A stretch of DNA of 24,313 nt from Verrucomicrobiia bacterium. Its GTDB lineage: Bacteria > Verrucomicrobiota > Verrucomicrobiia > Verrucomicrobiales > Akkermansiaceae. The notes under the pieces were generated by a model, which searched no databases, was not told where the DNA came from, and was given only the letters and a program-made list of their open reading frames with translations. Shown here piece by piece: positions 1 through 7,322 of the stretch. The DNA lies in assembly GCA_947460915.1 (NCBI GenBank), contig CANHKJ010000010.1, positions 1 through 24,313 on the forward strand, given 5' to 3'. Each line of letters begins with the position of its first letter. Position 1 is the first letter of the stretch. The translations under genes were made by a program, and so were the position numbers.

Positions 1-18
1 CCCTTCCCCATATTCTTT

Positions 19-1173
19 TTAAAGCACCCGCGCCCAGATGACTTTGAGATACTGAGATGCGGGATAGTTCGAGAGCACAGGGTGATCACTGCCAGCGCCT
101 GTGCGATCGAGAATTTGTAGGCGTCGGTTCTGACGATGGGCCGCCGAAATGATGATGCGTTCGAAGTCTTCTGGACTCAACATACCAGAGCATGAGCAAG
201 TGACAAAAATACCGCCGGGTTTGACCAACTTGAGCACCAAGGCATTGAGATCACAGTATTTATTCCAGCCCAGTCGATCTTCATCTTTGCCATGAATGAA
301 CTTCGGTGGGTCAGCCAAGACCACATCCCACTGACGACCGTTTTCAATCATCGTGCGCACCCAAGTAAAGGCATCGGCATGGGTGAATTTCACCCGAGCC
401 TGATTGATGTTCGCATTGCGTTTGGCCATTTCCACAGCACGCTCATCGAGATCAACAGCAATCACTTCTTTTGCACCAGCTAACGCTGCATTCACCGAAA
501 ATCCACCGGTGTAGCAACAGAGATCAAGCACCTCGCGATCCTTGCAAAATGCCGCAAATTTCCGACGGTTCTCACGTTGGTCACAGAAAAATCCGGTCTT
601 GTGCGACTCCGCAAAATTGATTTCAAAAGGCACTCCATGCTCGCGCACTTTGAGAGGCTTGATCGACTCGGAAAGCGGATGATTGCCGAAAGGAATCGAC
701 TCCACACGCGCCAAGTCGGGATCTACTTGAATGCGTGCACGCTTGGTGCCGAAGGCCTCATGCATCAGCGGAATCCAGGCAGAAAGCCGTTGCCACACCG
801 CTAACGACGATGCCTCGATGGACAGCACATCGGCAAATTTATCGACCACTAGGCCCGGCAATTGATCGGCATCACCATGGATCGCCCGATACGTCTCGGT
901 GCAATCATCGAGCTTGAGCACTCCACGGCGCAGTTCCGCAGCACGTGCGATGGCAGCATGAAAAAAGGCTTCATTAGGTTCCACATCGCCGTGAACAGCA
1001 ATGCGCAGCGGAATTTTCGCACGAGGATTCCAGAATCCCATACCAAAAGGCTCGCCCTTTTTATCAAGGACTTTCACCAAGTCACCCGCTTCACAAGAAG
1101 CAGAGACATCACCAATCATGCGTCCCCAAATGTTGGGGTGATACGACAAATACTTAAGTTGAACAGTTTTCAC
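19..1173 (-). CDS. rlmI: Class I SAM-dependent rRNA large-subunit methyltransferase, RlmI-like
   Basis: Predicted to transfer a methyl group from S-adenosylmethionine to a cytosine (m5C) of 23S rRNA, as RlmI does. An N-terminal PUA-like domain (about residues 1-65) is followed by a central region and a Rossmann methyltransferase domain. SAM motif I, with CYTGGFS and the acidic strand end AVDLD, lies at about 217-243. DPPKF is at 288-292, and the Cys pair of CSCSG is at 326/328, as in RlmI. The product is 384 aa from the GTG at 1173, close to the 396 aa of E. coli RlmI. An ATG at 1239 would add 22 residues with no family likeness and overlap the upstream gene by 41 bp, so the GTG is preferred; the residues after it (VKTVQLKYLSYHP) match the PUA start. 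It lies 25 bp after the EEP-lipoprotein gene and probably shares its transcript. No clear Shine-Dalgarno is seen. The exact target base is inferred from the family. Confidence 0.9.
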   Translation of the reverse strand: MKTVQLKYLSYHPNIWGRMIGDVSASCEAGDLVKVLDKKGEPFGMGFWNPRAKIPLRIAVHGDVEPNEAFFHAAIARAAELRRGVLKLDDCTETYRAIHGDADQLPGLVVDKFADVLSIEASSLAVWQRLSAWIPLMHEAFGTKRARIQVDPDLARVESIPFGNHPLSESIKPLKVREHGVPFEINFAESHKTGFFCDQRENRRKFAAFCKDREVLDLCCYTGGFSVNAALAGAKEVIAVDLDERAVEMAKRNANINQARVKFTHADAFTWVRTMIENGRQWDVVLADPPKFIHGKDEDRLGWNKYCDLNALVLKLVKPGGIFVTCSCSGMLSPEDFERIIISAAHRQNRRLQILDRTGAGSDHPVLSNYPASQYLKVIWARVL

Positions 1174-1198
1174 AAAGTTGATCGAGACAGGAAAAATT

Positions 1199-2302
1199 CT
1201 AGCGGAAAACACCGAGCACGGCGCGGTGGTCCGAGGCATCGTTCCAGTTTTTCGGATCGAGAATCCCGCACTCTTGGAAATTCACATCCTTTTTGAGCGC
1301 TTGACTGAAGTGGATGTAATCGAAGCGCGAGTAAACATCTTCACGCGCCCAAAAATGCGTCCAATACTCACCACGCGAATCGTGCGCGCCAATCGGAGAC
1401 ATGCCACGAGGGCTATTGTAAGGCCCTTGTACGATGCGCAAGGGGCTAGTGCGACGAGTGTCATTGAAGTCACCATACGCGATCAAGCGCGCCTGTGGAT
1501 TGGCACTGAGAATGCCATCAATGTGCTTGCGCAGCAATTGTGATTCATTGATGCGCATTAGATTTTGATCACCATCTTCGACATCGCGTTTGGACTTCAA
1601 ATGCACGCCAAGGAAACGCCATTCACGGCCATCTGGTGTCTTCACCGTTGCATCAAGAATGCCACGTTGCATGCCATATTCCTTGCCGTTCATACGATAA
1701 TTCAAATCCGCGGGAACAGCCGTTGAGGAAATAGGATGACGCGACAGCAAGCCAAGATGACGAGTGCGATCCATACCACCAGCAAAGTGCGAGTGGGGTA
1801 AATCCAATCCCGCAGCCTTCAAGCGCGCTTGAATGTCGGCCAAATCTTCTTTCGTGCCAATTTCGCAAACACCTAGCACATCGGGCTGAGCTGATTTCAC
1901 GATCTCAACCACAGCAGCCTTTTCCTTGTCTGGCTTGCTGGCGTTTTTCTCGGTAACACGAGTATCGAAATCATAACGCTCTTCCATCACCAACCAATTC
2001 TCGACATTGTAGGCAAGGAAGCGCAAACCTGCTCCAGCAGCCTGCGATGAGGATGGAGCAGAAACAGCATCTTGAGCAACATTCTCCACCGCAACAGGCT
2101 CCGTAACCGCTACCGTTTTCGCAGAGGGAACCGTGGCAGCTTGCTCATTTTGTGATTCTTCGACGGTCTGCATGCCAGTAGAAGAAACATCAGTTCCTTT
2201 CTTTTGACAGGAAACCACAAGGGAAGCAATCAACAAAAAAAGAGCTCCGCTTTTGATCGATCGAGTCAGCGGAACAAACTTGAGAAGTGGCGAAAATGTC
2301 AT
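1199..2302 (-). CDS. Endonuclease/exonuclease/phosphatase-fold lipoprotein
   Basis: A secreted metal-dependent phosphoesterase of the EEP (DNase I-like) superfamily. Residues 1-32 from the ATG at 2302 form a lipoprotein signal, with a hydrophobic stretch ending VVSC and Cys32 as the lipidation site. A Ser/Thr/Ala/Val-rich linker follows to about residue 90. The catalytic signature is complete: N99 (AYNVENW), E147 (VCEIG), H234 (VHLKSK), D278 and N280 (GDFND), D328 (RFDYIHF) and D358-H359 (SDHRAV). The product is 367 aa. A TTG at 2311 overlapping the tatA stop is possible, but the ATG at 2302 gives a normal signal peptide and lies 5 bp after tatA. Substrates in this family range from nucleic acids to phosphoinositides and sphingomyelin, and nothing here picks one. 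The envelope location points to extracellular nucleic acid or phosphoester scavenging (inference). Confidence 0.85.
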   Translation of the reverse strand: MTFSPLLKFVPLTRSIKSGALFLLIASLVVSCQKKGTDVSSTGMQTVEESQNEQAATVPSAKTVAVTEPVAVENVAQDAVSAPSSSQAAGAGLRFLAYNVENWLVMEERYDFDTRVTEKNASKPDKEKAAVVEIVKSAQPDVLGVCEIGTKEDLADIQARLKAAGLDLPHSHFAGGMDRTRHLGLLSRHPISSTAVPADLNYRMNGKEYGMQRGILDATVKTPDGREWRFLGVHLKSKRDVEDGDQNLMRINESQLLRKHIDGILSANPQARLIAYGDFNDTRRTSPLRIVQGPYNSPRGMSPIGAHDSRGEYWTHFWAREDVYSRFDYIHFSQALKKDVNFQECGILDPKNWNDASDHRAVLGVFR

Positions 2303-2307
2303 AAATT

Positions 2308-2541
2308 TCAACTGTCGCGAGGTTCTTTGCCGGAAGCCTCACGGATTTTCACTTCATCCTCAGCTTTCACGATCTCGCGCTCAAATTCTTCACGGGCTTT
2401 TTTGAATTCGCCCATGCTCTTGCCGAGTCCACGTGCAAGCTCAGGGATTTTCTTGGCTCCGAAAAGCAAAAGAATCACCACAAAAATAACTGCGATCTCT
2501 GGACCACCTAAACCTCCGATAAATGCTAACGTTGTATTCAT
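2308..2541 (-). CDS. tatA: Sec-independent protein translocase subunit TatA/TatE
   Basis: TatA oligomerises in the inner membrane to form the channel through which the Tat system exports folded proteins. The 77-aa product has the family layout: a single N-terminal membrane span (about residues 9-25, containing GGPEIAVIFVVILLLFG), the FGAKKIPELARGLGK hinge and amphipathic helix, then a charged cytoplasmic tail rich in Glu/Lys. No tatB or tatC is visible in the window. It is the first gene of a minus-strand run with the EEP lipoprotein and the methyltransferase, and diverges from trpS across 130 bp. A promoter-like TTGCTA/TACAAT pair sits so close to the ATG that the mRNA may be leaderless. TatA and TatE cannot be separated by sequence alone. 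Confidence 0.93.
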   Translation of the reverse strand: MNTTLAFIGGLGGPEIAVIFVVILLLFGAKKIPELARGLGKSMGEFKKAREEFEREIVKAEDEVKIREASGKEPRDS

Positions 2542-2547
2542 GCGCGT

Positions 2548-2576
2548 ATTGTAGGCGGATAACTACGCAGTAGCAA
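2548..2576 (-). promoter_or_regulatory. Sigma70-like promoter of tatA, near-leaderless
   Basis: On the minus strand the sequence reads TTGCTA (2576-2571), 17 bp, TACAAT (2553-2548), 6 nt, then ATG at 2541. Matches to consensus are 4/6 and 5/6. A start site about 7 nt after the -10 element would fall on the start codon. No Shine-Dalgarno is present. Confidence 0.6.
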
Positions 2577-2671
2577 CACTTGATTTTACAGAAATCGTGG
2601 CAAGTGCGACACCCATGCATTTTTCGCATCGAATTCTTGATTATTCGCTTCGCTCCTACCATGCTCCGCCC

Positions 2672-3640
2672 ATGCGCATCCTCACGGGACTCCAACCATC
2701 GGGCAAACTTCACATCGGCAACTACTTCGGCGCCATGGAGCCAGCCATTCGCCTGCAATCGCAAGGCGACGCCTATTATTTCATCGCCAACTACCACGCG
2801 ATGACTTCGCTGCATGATGGCCCAGCCCTGCGAGCCAACACCCACGAACTCGCCATCGATTTTCTTGCATGCGGCCTCGATCCCGCCAAAGCCGTATTTT
2901 TTCGCCAAAGCGATGTGCCCGAGGTCAACGAACTCGCCTGGATCCTCTCGACCGTCTGTCCGATGAGCCTCCTCGAAAAATGCCATTCTTACAAAGACAA
3001 AGTCGCCAAAGGAATTGCGTCCAATCACGCCCTGTTCGCCTACCCAGTCCTGATGGCTGCTGATATTTTGCTTTATGACTCGAATCTGGTGCCCGTCGGT
3101 AAGGACCAGAAACAACACCTCGAAGTCACCCGCGATCTCGCGGTGAAAATCAACGAAGCTCTCGGTGATGCTGTGCTTACAATTCCTGATGTTTTGATCA
3201 AAGAAGAGTCCGCGATTGTTCCCGGGCTCGATGGCCAAAAAATGAGCAAATCCTACAACAACACCATCCCGTTGTTTGGAGAAGAAAAACCGCTGCGCAA
3301 AACGTTCATGAAAATCGTCTCTGACTCGAAAGCCGTCGAGGACCCGAAGCCGACAGAAAATTCCACCATCCTTGCATTGTATAAATTGTTCGCCAGCGAG
3401 ACCGAGTATCAGGCCATGGTCGAAAGTTTCCAATCTGGCGGTCTCGGCTACGGCCACTATAAGCAACAACTCTGGGAAGCCTACTGGAACTACTTCGCAC
3501 CGATGCGCCAGCGTCGTGAAGAGATCCTAGCAGATCCCGGCTACGTCAACGAGGTCCTCAGCCAAGGTGCCGAAAAAGCCCGCGCGACAGCCAGCCATGT
3601 GCTCGATCGCATCCGCAGAGCGACGGGTTTGAGCGTTTAA
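2672..3640 (+). CDS. trpS: Tryptophanyl-tRNA synthetase
   Basis: Class I aminoacyl-tRNA synthetase that charges tRNA-Trp with tryptophan in the cytoplasm. It starts MRILTGLQPSGKLHIGN, with the HIGH-type motif HIGN at residues 14-17 and KMSKS at 190-194. The ATP and tryptophan site sequences between them and the C-terminal helical domain follow the bacterial TrpRS pattern. The product is 322 aa, within the usual 320-335. The reading frame is open further upstream to 2597, but the ATG at 2672 is chosen because the protein then starts exactly where TrpRS proteins do. No Shine-Dalgarno is seen; a TACCAT hexamer at 2657-2662 lies 9 nt before the ATG, suggesting a very short or absent 5' leader. 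It diverges from tatA and appears monocistronic. Confidence 0.97.
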   Translation: MRILTGLQPSGKLHIGNYFGAMEPAIRLQSQGDAYYFIANYHAMTSLHDGPALRANTHELAIDFLACGLDPAKAVFFRQSDVPEVNELAWILSTVCPMSLLEKCHSYKDKVAKGIASNHALFAYPVLMAADILLYDSNLVPVGKDQKQHLEVTRDLAVKINEALGDAVLTIPDVLIKEESAIVPGLDGQKMSKSYNNTIPLFGEEKPLRKTFMKIVSDSKAVEDPKPTENSTILALYKLFASETEYQAMVESFQSGGLGYGHYKQQLWEAYWNYFAPMRQRREEILADPGYVNEVLSQGAEKARATASHVLDRIRRATGLSV

Positions 3641-3680
3641 AGCCCCCCTAAGCGGAATTTTTAATCAAAAACGGTCAAGA

Positions 3681-3694
3681 GGTGAATTTTCACC
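3681..3694. repeat. Short perfect palindrome in the trpS downstream region
   Basis: GGTGAATTTTCACC is a 6-bp inverted repeat with a 2-nt spacer, lying 41 bp after trpS. A similar palindrome, GGTGATGGATCACC, occurs at about 23080, ahead of rpsO. It could be a small operator or chance. The rest of 3641-3827 holds no recognisable gene. Confidence 0.3.
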
Positions 3695-3827
3695 CAATAA
3701 ATCCCTTGATGCATTATCGACCTAGTTAATCTGCTCTCAGTTGGTTCGACGCATCATGTTTCGAAAAAACACTCGCGTCACACTGCTCTTGGGAAACCTC
3801 TGGCACATATGAAAAAAACACGTAAAA

Positions 3828-3862
3828 AAAGCCTTCAGATATGCTGAAGGCTTCTTTTTTTG
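3828..3862. terminator. Bidirectional rho-independent terminator between trpS and the Dabb gene
   Basis: The stem GCCTTCAG / CTGAAGGC (extended by flanking A-T pairs) has a 5-nt loop, with a run of A on the left and T on the right. It therefore works on either strand. It lies 18 bp past the stop of the minus-strand Dabb gene, its likeliest client, and about 190 bp past trpS. Confidence 0.85.
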
Positions 3863-3880
3863 ATGCAATGGATTTCTCGA

Positions 3881-4189
3881 TCAACGATTCGGCTCAATGT
3901 CGATCACCAGCACTTTTTCCCACTTGGGTTTGTGCGTGTTGATGAATACATGGTGATCCGGATCATCTTGGTAGGCGTTTTGCGCCTCGATGGTCGCAAA
4001 GGTCATGGAAAGGGCATAATCCCAGGACAAATCCACCACGGGACGTTGTTCGACCGCGGCAGGGCGGCCCCACAATCCCCGATCCAAGCCGGGCAATTTC
4101 AGCAGATCTTCGAGACCTTGTTCAAAGGCGGCACGATCCGCAGCATTCTTGTTTTCTTCCTTCAGCCAAAAATAAACATGGTGTTCCAT
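3881..4189 (-). CDS. Dabb-family (stress-responsive alpha/beta barrel) protein
   Basis: A small soluble protein of the Dabb (dimeric alpha+beta barrel) fold. The 102 aa begin MEHHVYFWLKEENK, the typical first strand with its HxVxFxL-like pattern. The later segments ALSMTFATIEAQNAYQDDPDH and HHVFINTHKPKWEKVLVIDIE match the family's central and final strands. Family members dimerise; a few are enzymes (polyketide cyclase, heme-related), but most have no known activity, and none can be named here. The ATG at 4189 is supported by a good Shine-Dalgarno, GAGGTG, 6 nt upstream, one of the few clear ones in the window. A GTG at 4198 is the weaker choice. It ends at a strong bidirectional terminator and diverges from the OB-fold gene. 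Confidence 0.8.
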   Translation of the reverse strand: MEHHVYFWLKEENKNAADRAAFEQGLEDLLKLPGLDRGLWGRPAAVEQRPVVDLSWDYALSMTFATIEAQNAYQDDPDHHVFINTHKPKWEKVLVIDIEPNR

Positions 4190-4259
4190 GCCGAACACCT
4201 CACGAAAATCCCCCTACTTTGTCGAGTGGAAAAATTCCAATGTTTGTCAACTTCTGCGC

Positions 4260-4288
4260 TAGACGTGACGCGAGAGATTTGCTAGATT
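4260..4288 (+). promoter_or_regulatory. Possible promoter overlapping a palindrome before the OB-fold gene
   Basis: TAGACG (4260-4265), 17 bp, TAGATT (4283-4288), then 6 nt to the ATG at 4295. Each hexamer matches consensus 4/6. The -10 lies inside the palindrome GCTAGATTCCTAGC (4281-4294), which abuts the start codon and could be an operator or an RNA hairpin. Confidence 0.35.
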
Positions 4289-4294
4289 CCTAGC

Positions 4295-4783
4295 ATGCAC
4301 GTGAAACATTTTCTTCCCCTCGTTGCCTGCCTCTACACCATTCATGCCGCTGAAACAAAGTCGGATAAAGCCGAAGTGCCTCAAGAAGCCGCCGCTGAAG
4401 TCGTTCCCGCCCGCGCAGAGCCAATCTCTGTCAGCGATGTCGAAACCCTAAAAAAACACATCGGCCAAGAAATCACCGTAACAGGCGTTCCGAACGCAAA
4501 GTCTACGATTGCACGCAGTGGCCATCTTTTTTTGAACTTCGATAACACCGAATTTGTGGTCTTTTGCTTTGGCCGAAATGTCGGAGCCTTCCCCGATGAC
4601 AAAAAGCCCGCTGCTCTGATTGGTAAAACGGTCAAGGTCACTGGCAAGGTCGCGCTTTATAAAGAAAAAGTCCAAATCGCCATCACCAAACCCGAGCAGA
4701 TCGAAGTACTCGCCGCGACAGAGCCCGCCGCGCCTGAAGAAAAGCCAGCGGAGGAGACGGCCGACAGCAGTGAAAAAGAGTAA
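4295..4783 (+). CDS. Secreted protein with an OB-fold nucleic-acid-binding-like domain
   Basis: A 162-aa protein with an N-terminal signal peptide (MHVKHFLPLVACLYTIHAAE, cleavage probably after HAA), so exported to the periplasm. Residues about 45-135 resemble the OB-fold family of small exported proteins. VSDVETLKKHIGQEITVTGV starts the first strands, GHLFLNFDNTEFVVFCFG follows, and LIGKTVKVTGKVALYKEKVQI ends the barrel. Both flanks are low complexity, Ala/Glu/Pro-rich and acidic. Such proteins are often annotated as OB-fold or DNA-binding, but ligands are unproven and binding to nucleic acid in the periplasm is not implied. It starts at an ATG preceded by no Shine-Dalgarno. Its partners are unknown: the neighbours are a Dabb gene (divergent) and a YicC gene 162 bp downstream. 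Confidence 0.7.
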   Translation: MHVKHFLPLVACLYTIHAAETKSDKAEVPQEAAAEVVPARAEPISVSDVETLKKHIGQEITVTGVPNAKSTIARSGHLFLNFDNTEFVVFCFGRNVGAFPDDKKPAALIGKTVKVTGKVALYKEKVQIAITKPEQIEVLAATEPAAPEEKPAEETADSSEKE

Positions 4784-4945
4784 GCAAATGGCATTCACTC
4801 ATTCAGCGAATCCACTAACCAAATCCCCTCATTTTTCAAATTTTGCGTTTTTTGCGGCTCAAAAAATCGCCCTCAGCTTGAGTTACCCGCCACCCCCGAA
4901 AAATGTGATGGCGTCCTTTCCGCCACTGCGATAACCTCGCCGCCG

Positions 4946-5827
4946 ATGCCACTTCACTCCATGACCGGCTTTGGCCGCGCCACCTTCTCGCTCGATGACA
5001 CCCACGCCAGCGTAGAAATTTCCTCCGTCAATCGCAAGCAAGCCGAGATGGCCTTGTCATGCGCGCGCGACCTCAATTCGCTCGAATCCGCCATCCGACC
5101 CATCGTTTTTCAACACGTCTCACGCGGCAGAATCCAAGTCAACCTCACCGTCACCCGCGCAGCGCAAGAGGCAACACTTCTCGATGTCGACATCGCCATG
5201 GCCCAAGCGCTGGAGTCTGCCTTTGCTCGACTTTCCGCTACGCTGCAACGCGATCTCACGCCGAATGCTTCCGATTTTTTGCGTGTTCCCGGCATCATTC
5301 GTGCACAAGAGCAAACCATGGATGCCGAACAAGTCTGGCCAGCCATTGAGCCGGCATTGCACGAAGCCTTGCGGATCTTTCAAGAGTCGCGCGCGAGTGA
5401 AGGAGCGGCTCTGGAAAAAGATCTGCGTTCTCGACTTGATGCCATCGCAAACATCGTCGCACAAATTCGAGAAATCGCGCCCACACGTGCCGCGCGCCAA
5501 GCCGAATTGTTAGGCAAACGACTCACCGAATTGAATTGTCCGATCGACCCGAGCGATGAGCGATTGCTCAAAGAGATTGCGCTTTTTGCCGATCGCTGCG
5601 ACATCAGCGAGGAAATCACCCGACTCGATGCCCATCTCGAAAAATTCCAGTCCTACCTCATCGGCGCAGAGCCTCCAGGGCGTGCGCTGGATTTTCTCTG
5701 CCAGGAAATTCATCGCGAACTCAATACCATTGGCTCGAAGGCCAGCGATGCGACCATCGCCCAGTCGGTGGTATCGGGCAAAACTGAGCTCGAAAAAATA
5801 CGCGAACAGGTCCAGAACATCGAGTGA
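4946..5827 (+). CDS. yicC: YicC/YloC-type endoribonuclease
   Basis: YicC family RNases cleave small RNAs and mRNAs in the cytoplasm (E. coli YicC affects RyhB stability). The N-terminus MPLHSMTGFGRA is the family hallmark (SMTGFGRA). The central region includes the VNRKQAEM and SRGRIQVNLTVTR segments, where most homologues have NSR / R.LD. The DUF1732 C-terminal domain (about residues 205-293) ends with ALDFLCQEIHRELNTIGSKA and the conserved LEKIREQVQNIE tail. At 293 aa it has the family's normal length. The start follows from the signature; there is no Shine-Dalgarno, and a TAACCT hexamer lies 8 nt before the ATG. It is convergent with the AEC permease, with only 10 bp between the stops. In other bacteria yicC often lies beside gmk and rpoZ, which are not present here. 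Confidence 0.92.
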   Translation: MPLHSMTGFGRATFSLDDTHASVEISSVNRKQAEMALSCARDLNSLESAIRPIVFQHVSRGRIQVNLTVTRAAQEATLLDVDIAMAQALESAFARLSATLQRDLTPNASDFLRVPGIIRAQEQTMDAEQVWPAIEPALHEALRIFQESRASEGAALEKDLRSRLDAIANIVAQIREIAPTRAARQAELLGKRLTELNCPIDPSDERLLKEIALFADRCDISEEITRLDAHLEKFQSYLIGAEPPGRALDFLCQEIHRELNTIGSKASDATIAQSVVSGKTELEKIREQVQNIE

Positions 5828-5837
5828 TTTTACAGCA

Positions 5838-6788
5838 TCACAATACCCACTGAATGCCCAGTGCGATCACCCACGGCAAGGTCAACAGACTGAGCAAGGT
5901 GGAAACGACGATGATTTGCGCCGCAATGCCTGGCCTACCGCCATAAAGCTTCGCGATTAAAAGCGGTGACATCGCCGCTGGCATCGCCGCCTGCACCACC
6001 AGCACCTGCTTCAGTTCTAGCGACAGTGGTAGATACTTCGCCGCCGCCAAAATTATCACCGGAATCAGCATCAAGCGTGTGATTGAACCACCGATCGCAA
6101 TGCGCGCCGAGGGTTTCTCGACTCGCACCATATCGATCATGATCGCACCCGTGATCAGCAAGGCTAACGGAAAGGCACCACTGCCGAGCCACTTCATCAT
6201 TTCGCGAAACGGCCCGGTGATTTTTTGATCTACACCGAGTGCGACTAACAACAAACCAACGACCACAGAAAGCGCGGGGCCATTGAGCAATTTTTTCCAC
6301 GGAATTTTTTTATCGTTCGACATCAACATCACGCCGATGGTCCAGATTGAGAGCTCAACGCCGAGATTGTGCACCATCAATACGGCCACAGCGGCAGGCC
6401 CCCACAGCTGCTGCACAATCGGAATGGCGGTGAAGCCGAAATTTTGAATCCCGACCGAAAAGGCAAAGGTGCGCAGTCCGTTGCCTTTTTCCAAACGCAG
6501 CAACATGCCAATCGCAAAGCCCACGAGCATGCCGACGCACAGTTCGAGAAATCCGATGCAAAAACTCCACCCCACCACTGAACCATCACGCAGTGCCTCA
6601 CTGCCGAGAATCTTATCCAAAATGAAACACGGATACATCACATGAAACACCACATGCATGATGGGTTCGTCGTGTTCGTGCCGCAAAATCCGCCCCTTAC
6701 GCAATGCCGCGCCCAGCAAGATCAATAGATACGCGGGCAACACCGCAATCACAACTGCGCTCGGAGAATTCACCGCCACAGCATCCAC
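5838..6788 (-). CDS. AEC-family (auxin efflux carrier) permease
   Basis: An inner-membrane secondary transporter of the AEC family, whose bacterial members move small organic acids such as malate or malonate. From the GTG at 6788 it is 316 aa with about ten hydrophobic spans, beginning SPSAVVIAVLPAYLLILLGA and including FGFTAIPIVQQLWGP, a typical AEC repeat with GN/G-P helix breaks. The last span resembles the conserved AxPxAxxxxLLA pattern (QAAMPAAMSPLLIAKLYGG). The open frame extends to a TTG at 6869, but that would add 27 residues with Trp, Lys and Cys unlike the family. The GTG has an AAGG-type Shine-Dalgarno about 8 nt upstream. It is convergent with yicC, and neighbours give no substrate hint. 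Confidence 0.85.
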   Translation of the reverse strand: MDAVAVNSPSAVVIAVLPAYLLILLGAALRKGRILRHEHDEPIMHVVFHVMYPCFILDKILGSEALRDGSVVGWSFCIGFLELCVGMLVGFAIGMLLRLEKGNGLRTFAFSVGIQNFGFTAIPIVQQLWGPAAVAVLMVHNLGVELSIWTIGVMLMSNDKKIPWKKLLNGPALSVVVGLLLVALGVDQKITGPFREMMKWLGSGAFPLALLITGAIMIDMVRVEKPSARIAIGGSITRLMLIPVIILAAAKYLPLSLELKQVLVVQAAMPAAMSPLLIAKLYGGRPGIAAQIIVVSTLLSLLTLPWVIALGIQWVL

Positions 6789-6955
6789 AGTTTCGCCTTG
6801 AGTGCAAGCCTTCGTATCAGCGGAATGCAACCAGAGAAATTTCCAAACAGGTTGCCATGAGCCATCCAAAAGACTTCGCGCCTTAGCGACTTTCCGATCT
6901 TAGCGTTTGATCTTCCTGCATCTCATCCCGAAAAAATCACCCGCAATGATTCAAT

Positions 6956-6983
6956 TTGCCAACATCCAAAATTCTCGTATCAT
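6956..6983 (+). promoter_or_regulatory. Sigma70-like promoter of the DUF3820 gene, leaderless
   Basis: TTGCCA (6956-6961), 16 bp, TATCAT (6978-6983), 7 nt, then ATG at 6991. Both hexamers match consensus 5/6. Transcription would begin about at the A of the ATG. This promoter should also serve the rhamnosidase gene 17 bp downstream. Confidence 0.7.
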
Positions 6984-6990
6984 CCTAAAC

Positions 6991-7305
6991 ATGGAACATG
7001 CTGAAATTGACCGAGATGATTTTCGCCGATTGCTCGCCGAGATCGCGGCCATGCGCATGCCCTATGGCAAATTTGGCCCCAAAGAATGCCCTCCTGCCGG
7101 CGTGTGGATTTGCGATCTGCCCATCGAATATCTAGCCTGGTTCAAGGAGCGCGGCTTTCCCAAAGACCGTCTCGGTGAGCTACTCTCCGCCGTGTATGAC
7201 ATCAAATCGCATGGCATGGACGCGCTCTTTGATCCAATACGTCAGTCTCATGGCGGACGTTCCTCACTCCGCCCGAAACGTCCGAAAAAATTCACCTTCG
7301 AGTAA
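6991..7305 (+). CDS. DUF3820-family protein (QSregVF-like)
   Basis: A 104-aa cytoplasmic protein of the DUF3820 family, also called putative quorum-sensing-regulated virulence factor. It carries the family signature MPYGKF (23-28), then a DLPIEYLAWF helix (42-51) matching the usual pattern of MPFGKYKG followed by DLPxxYLxWF, and a basic tail RPKRPKKFTF. Biochemical function is unknown. The start at 6991 is chosen because the domain begins right after it and a well-formed promoter lies 7 nt upstream; an in-frame ATG at 6907 would add 28 unrelated residues. It lies 17 bp before the rhamnosidase gene, so co-transcription is likely, but a shared role is not evident. Confidence 0.82.
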   Translation: MEHAEIDRDDFRRLLAEIAAMRMPYGKFGPKECPPAGVWICDLPIEYLAWFKERGFPKDRLGELLSAVYDIKSHGMDALFDPIRQSHGGRSSLRPKRPKKFTFE

Positions 7306-7322
7306 AAAGCCCCAAGCACATC

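Noticed and set aside
862..1296. 144-codon plus-strand open frame
   Set aside because: Antisense to the 5' part of the RlmI-like gene and the end of the EEP lipoprotein gene; no signal or motif.
2441..3469. 342-codon minus-strand open frame
   Set aside because: It lies opposite trpS, whose HIGN and KMSKS motifs are intact, and shows no family likeness of its own.
3809..3847. Tiny ORF encoding MKKTRKKSLQIC
   Set aside because: It overlaps the bidirectional terminator stem and is most likely made by its A-rich left arm rather than a peptide gene.
5824..5841. GTGAT / ATCAC hairpin between yicC and the AEC gene
   Set aside because: Only 5 bp of stem with no T run; too weak to call a terminator for this 10-bp convergent junction.
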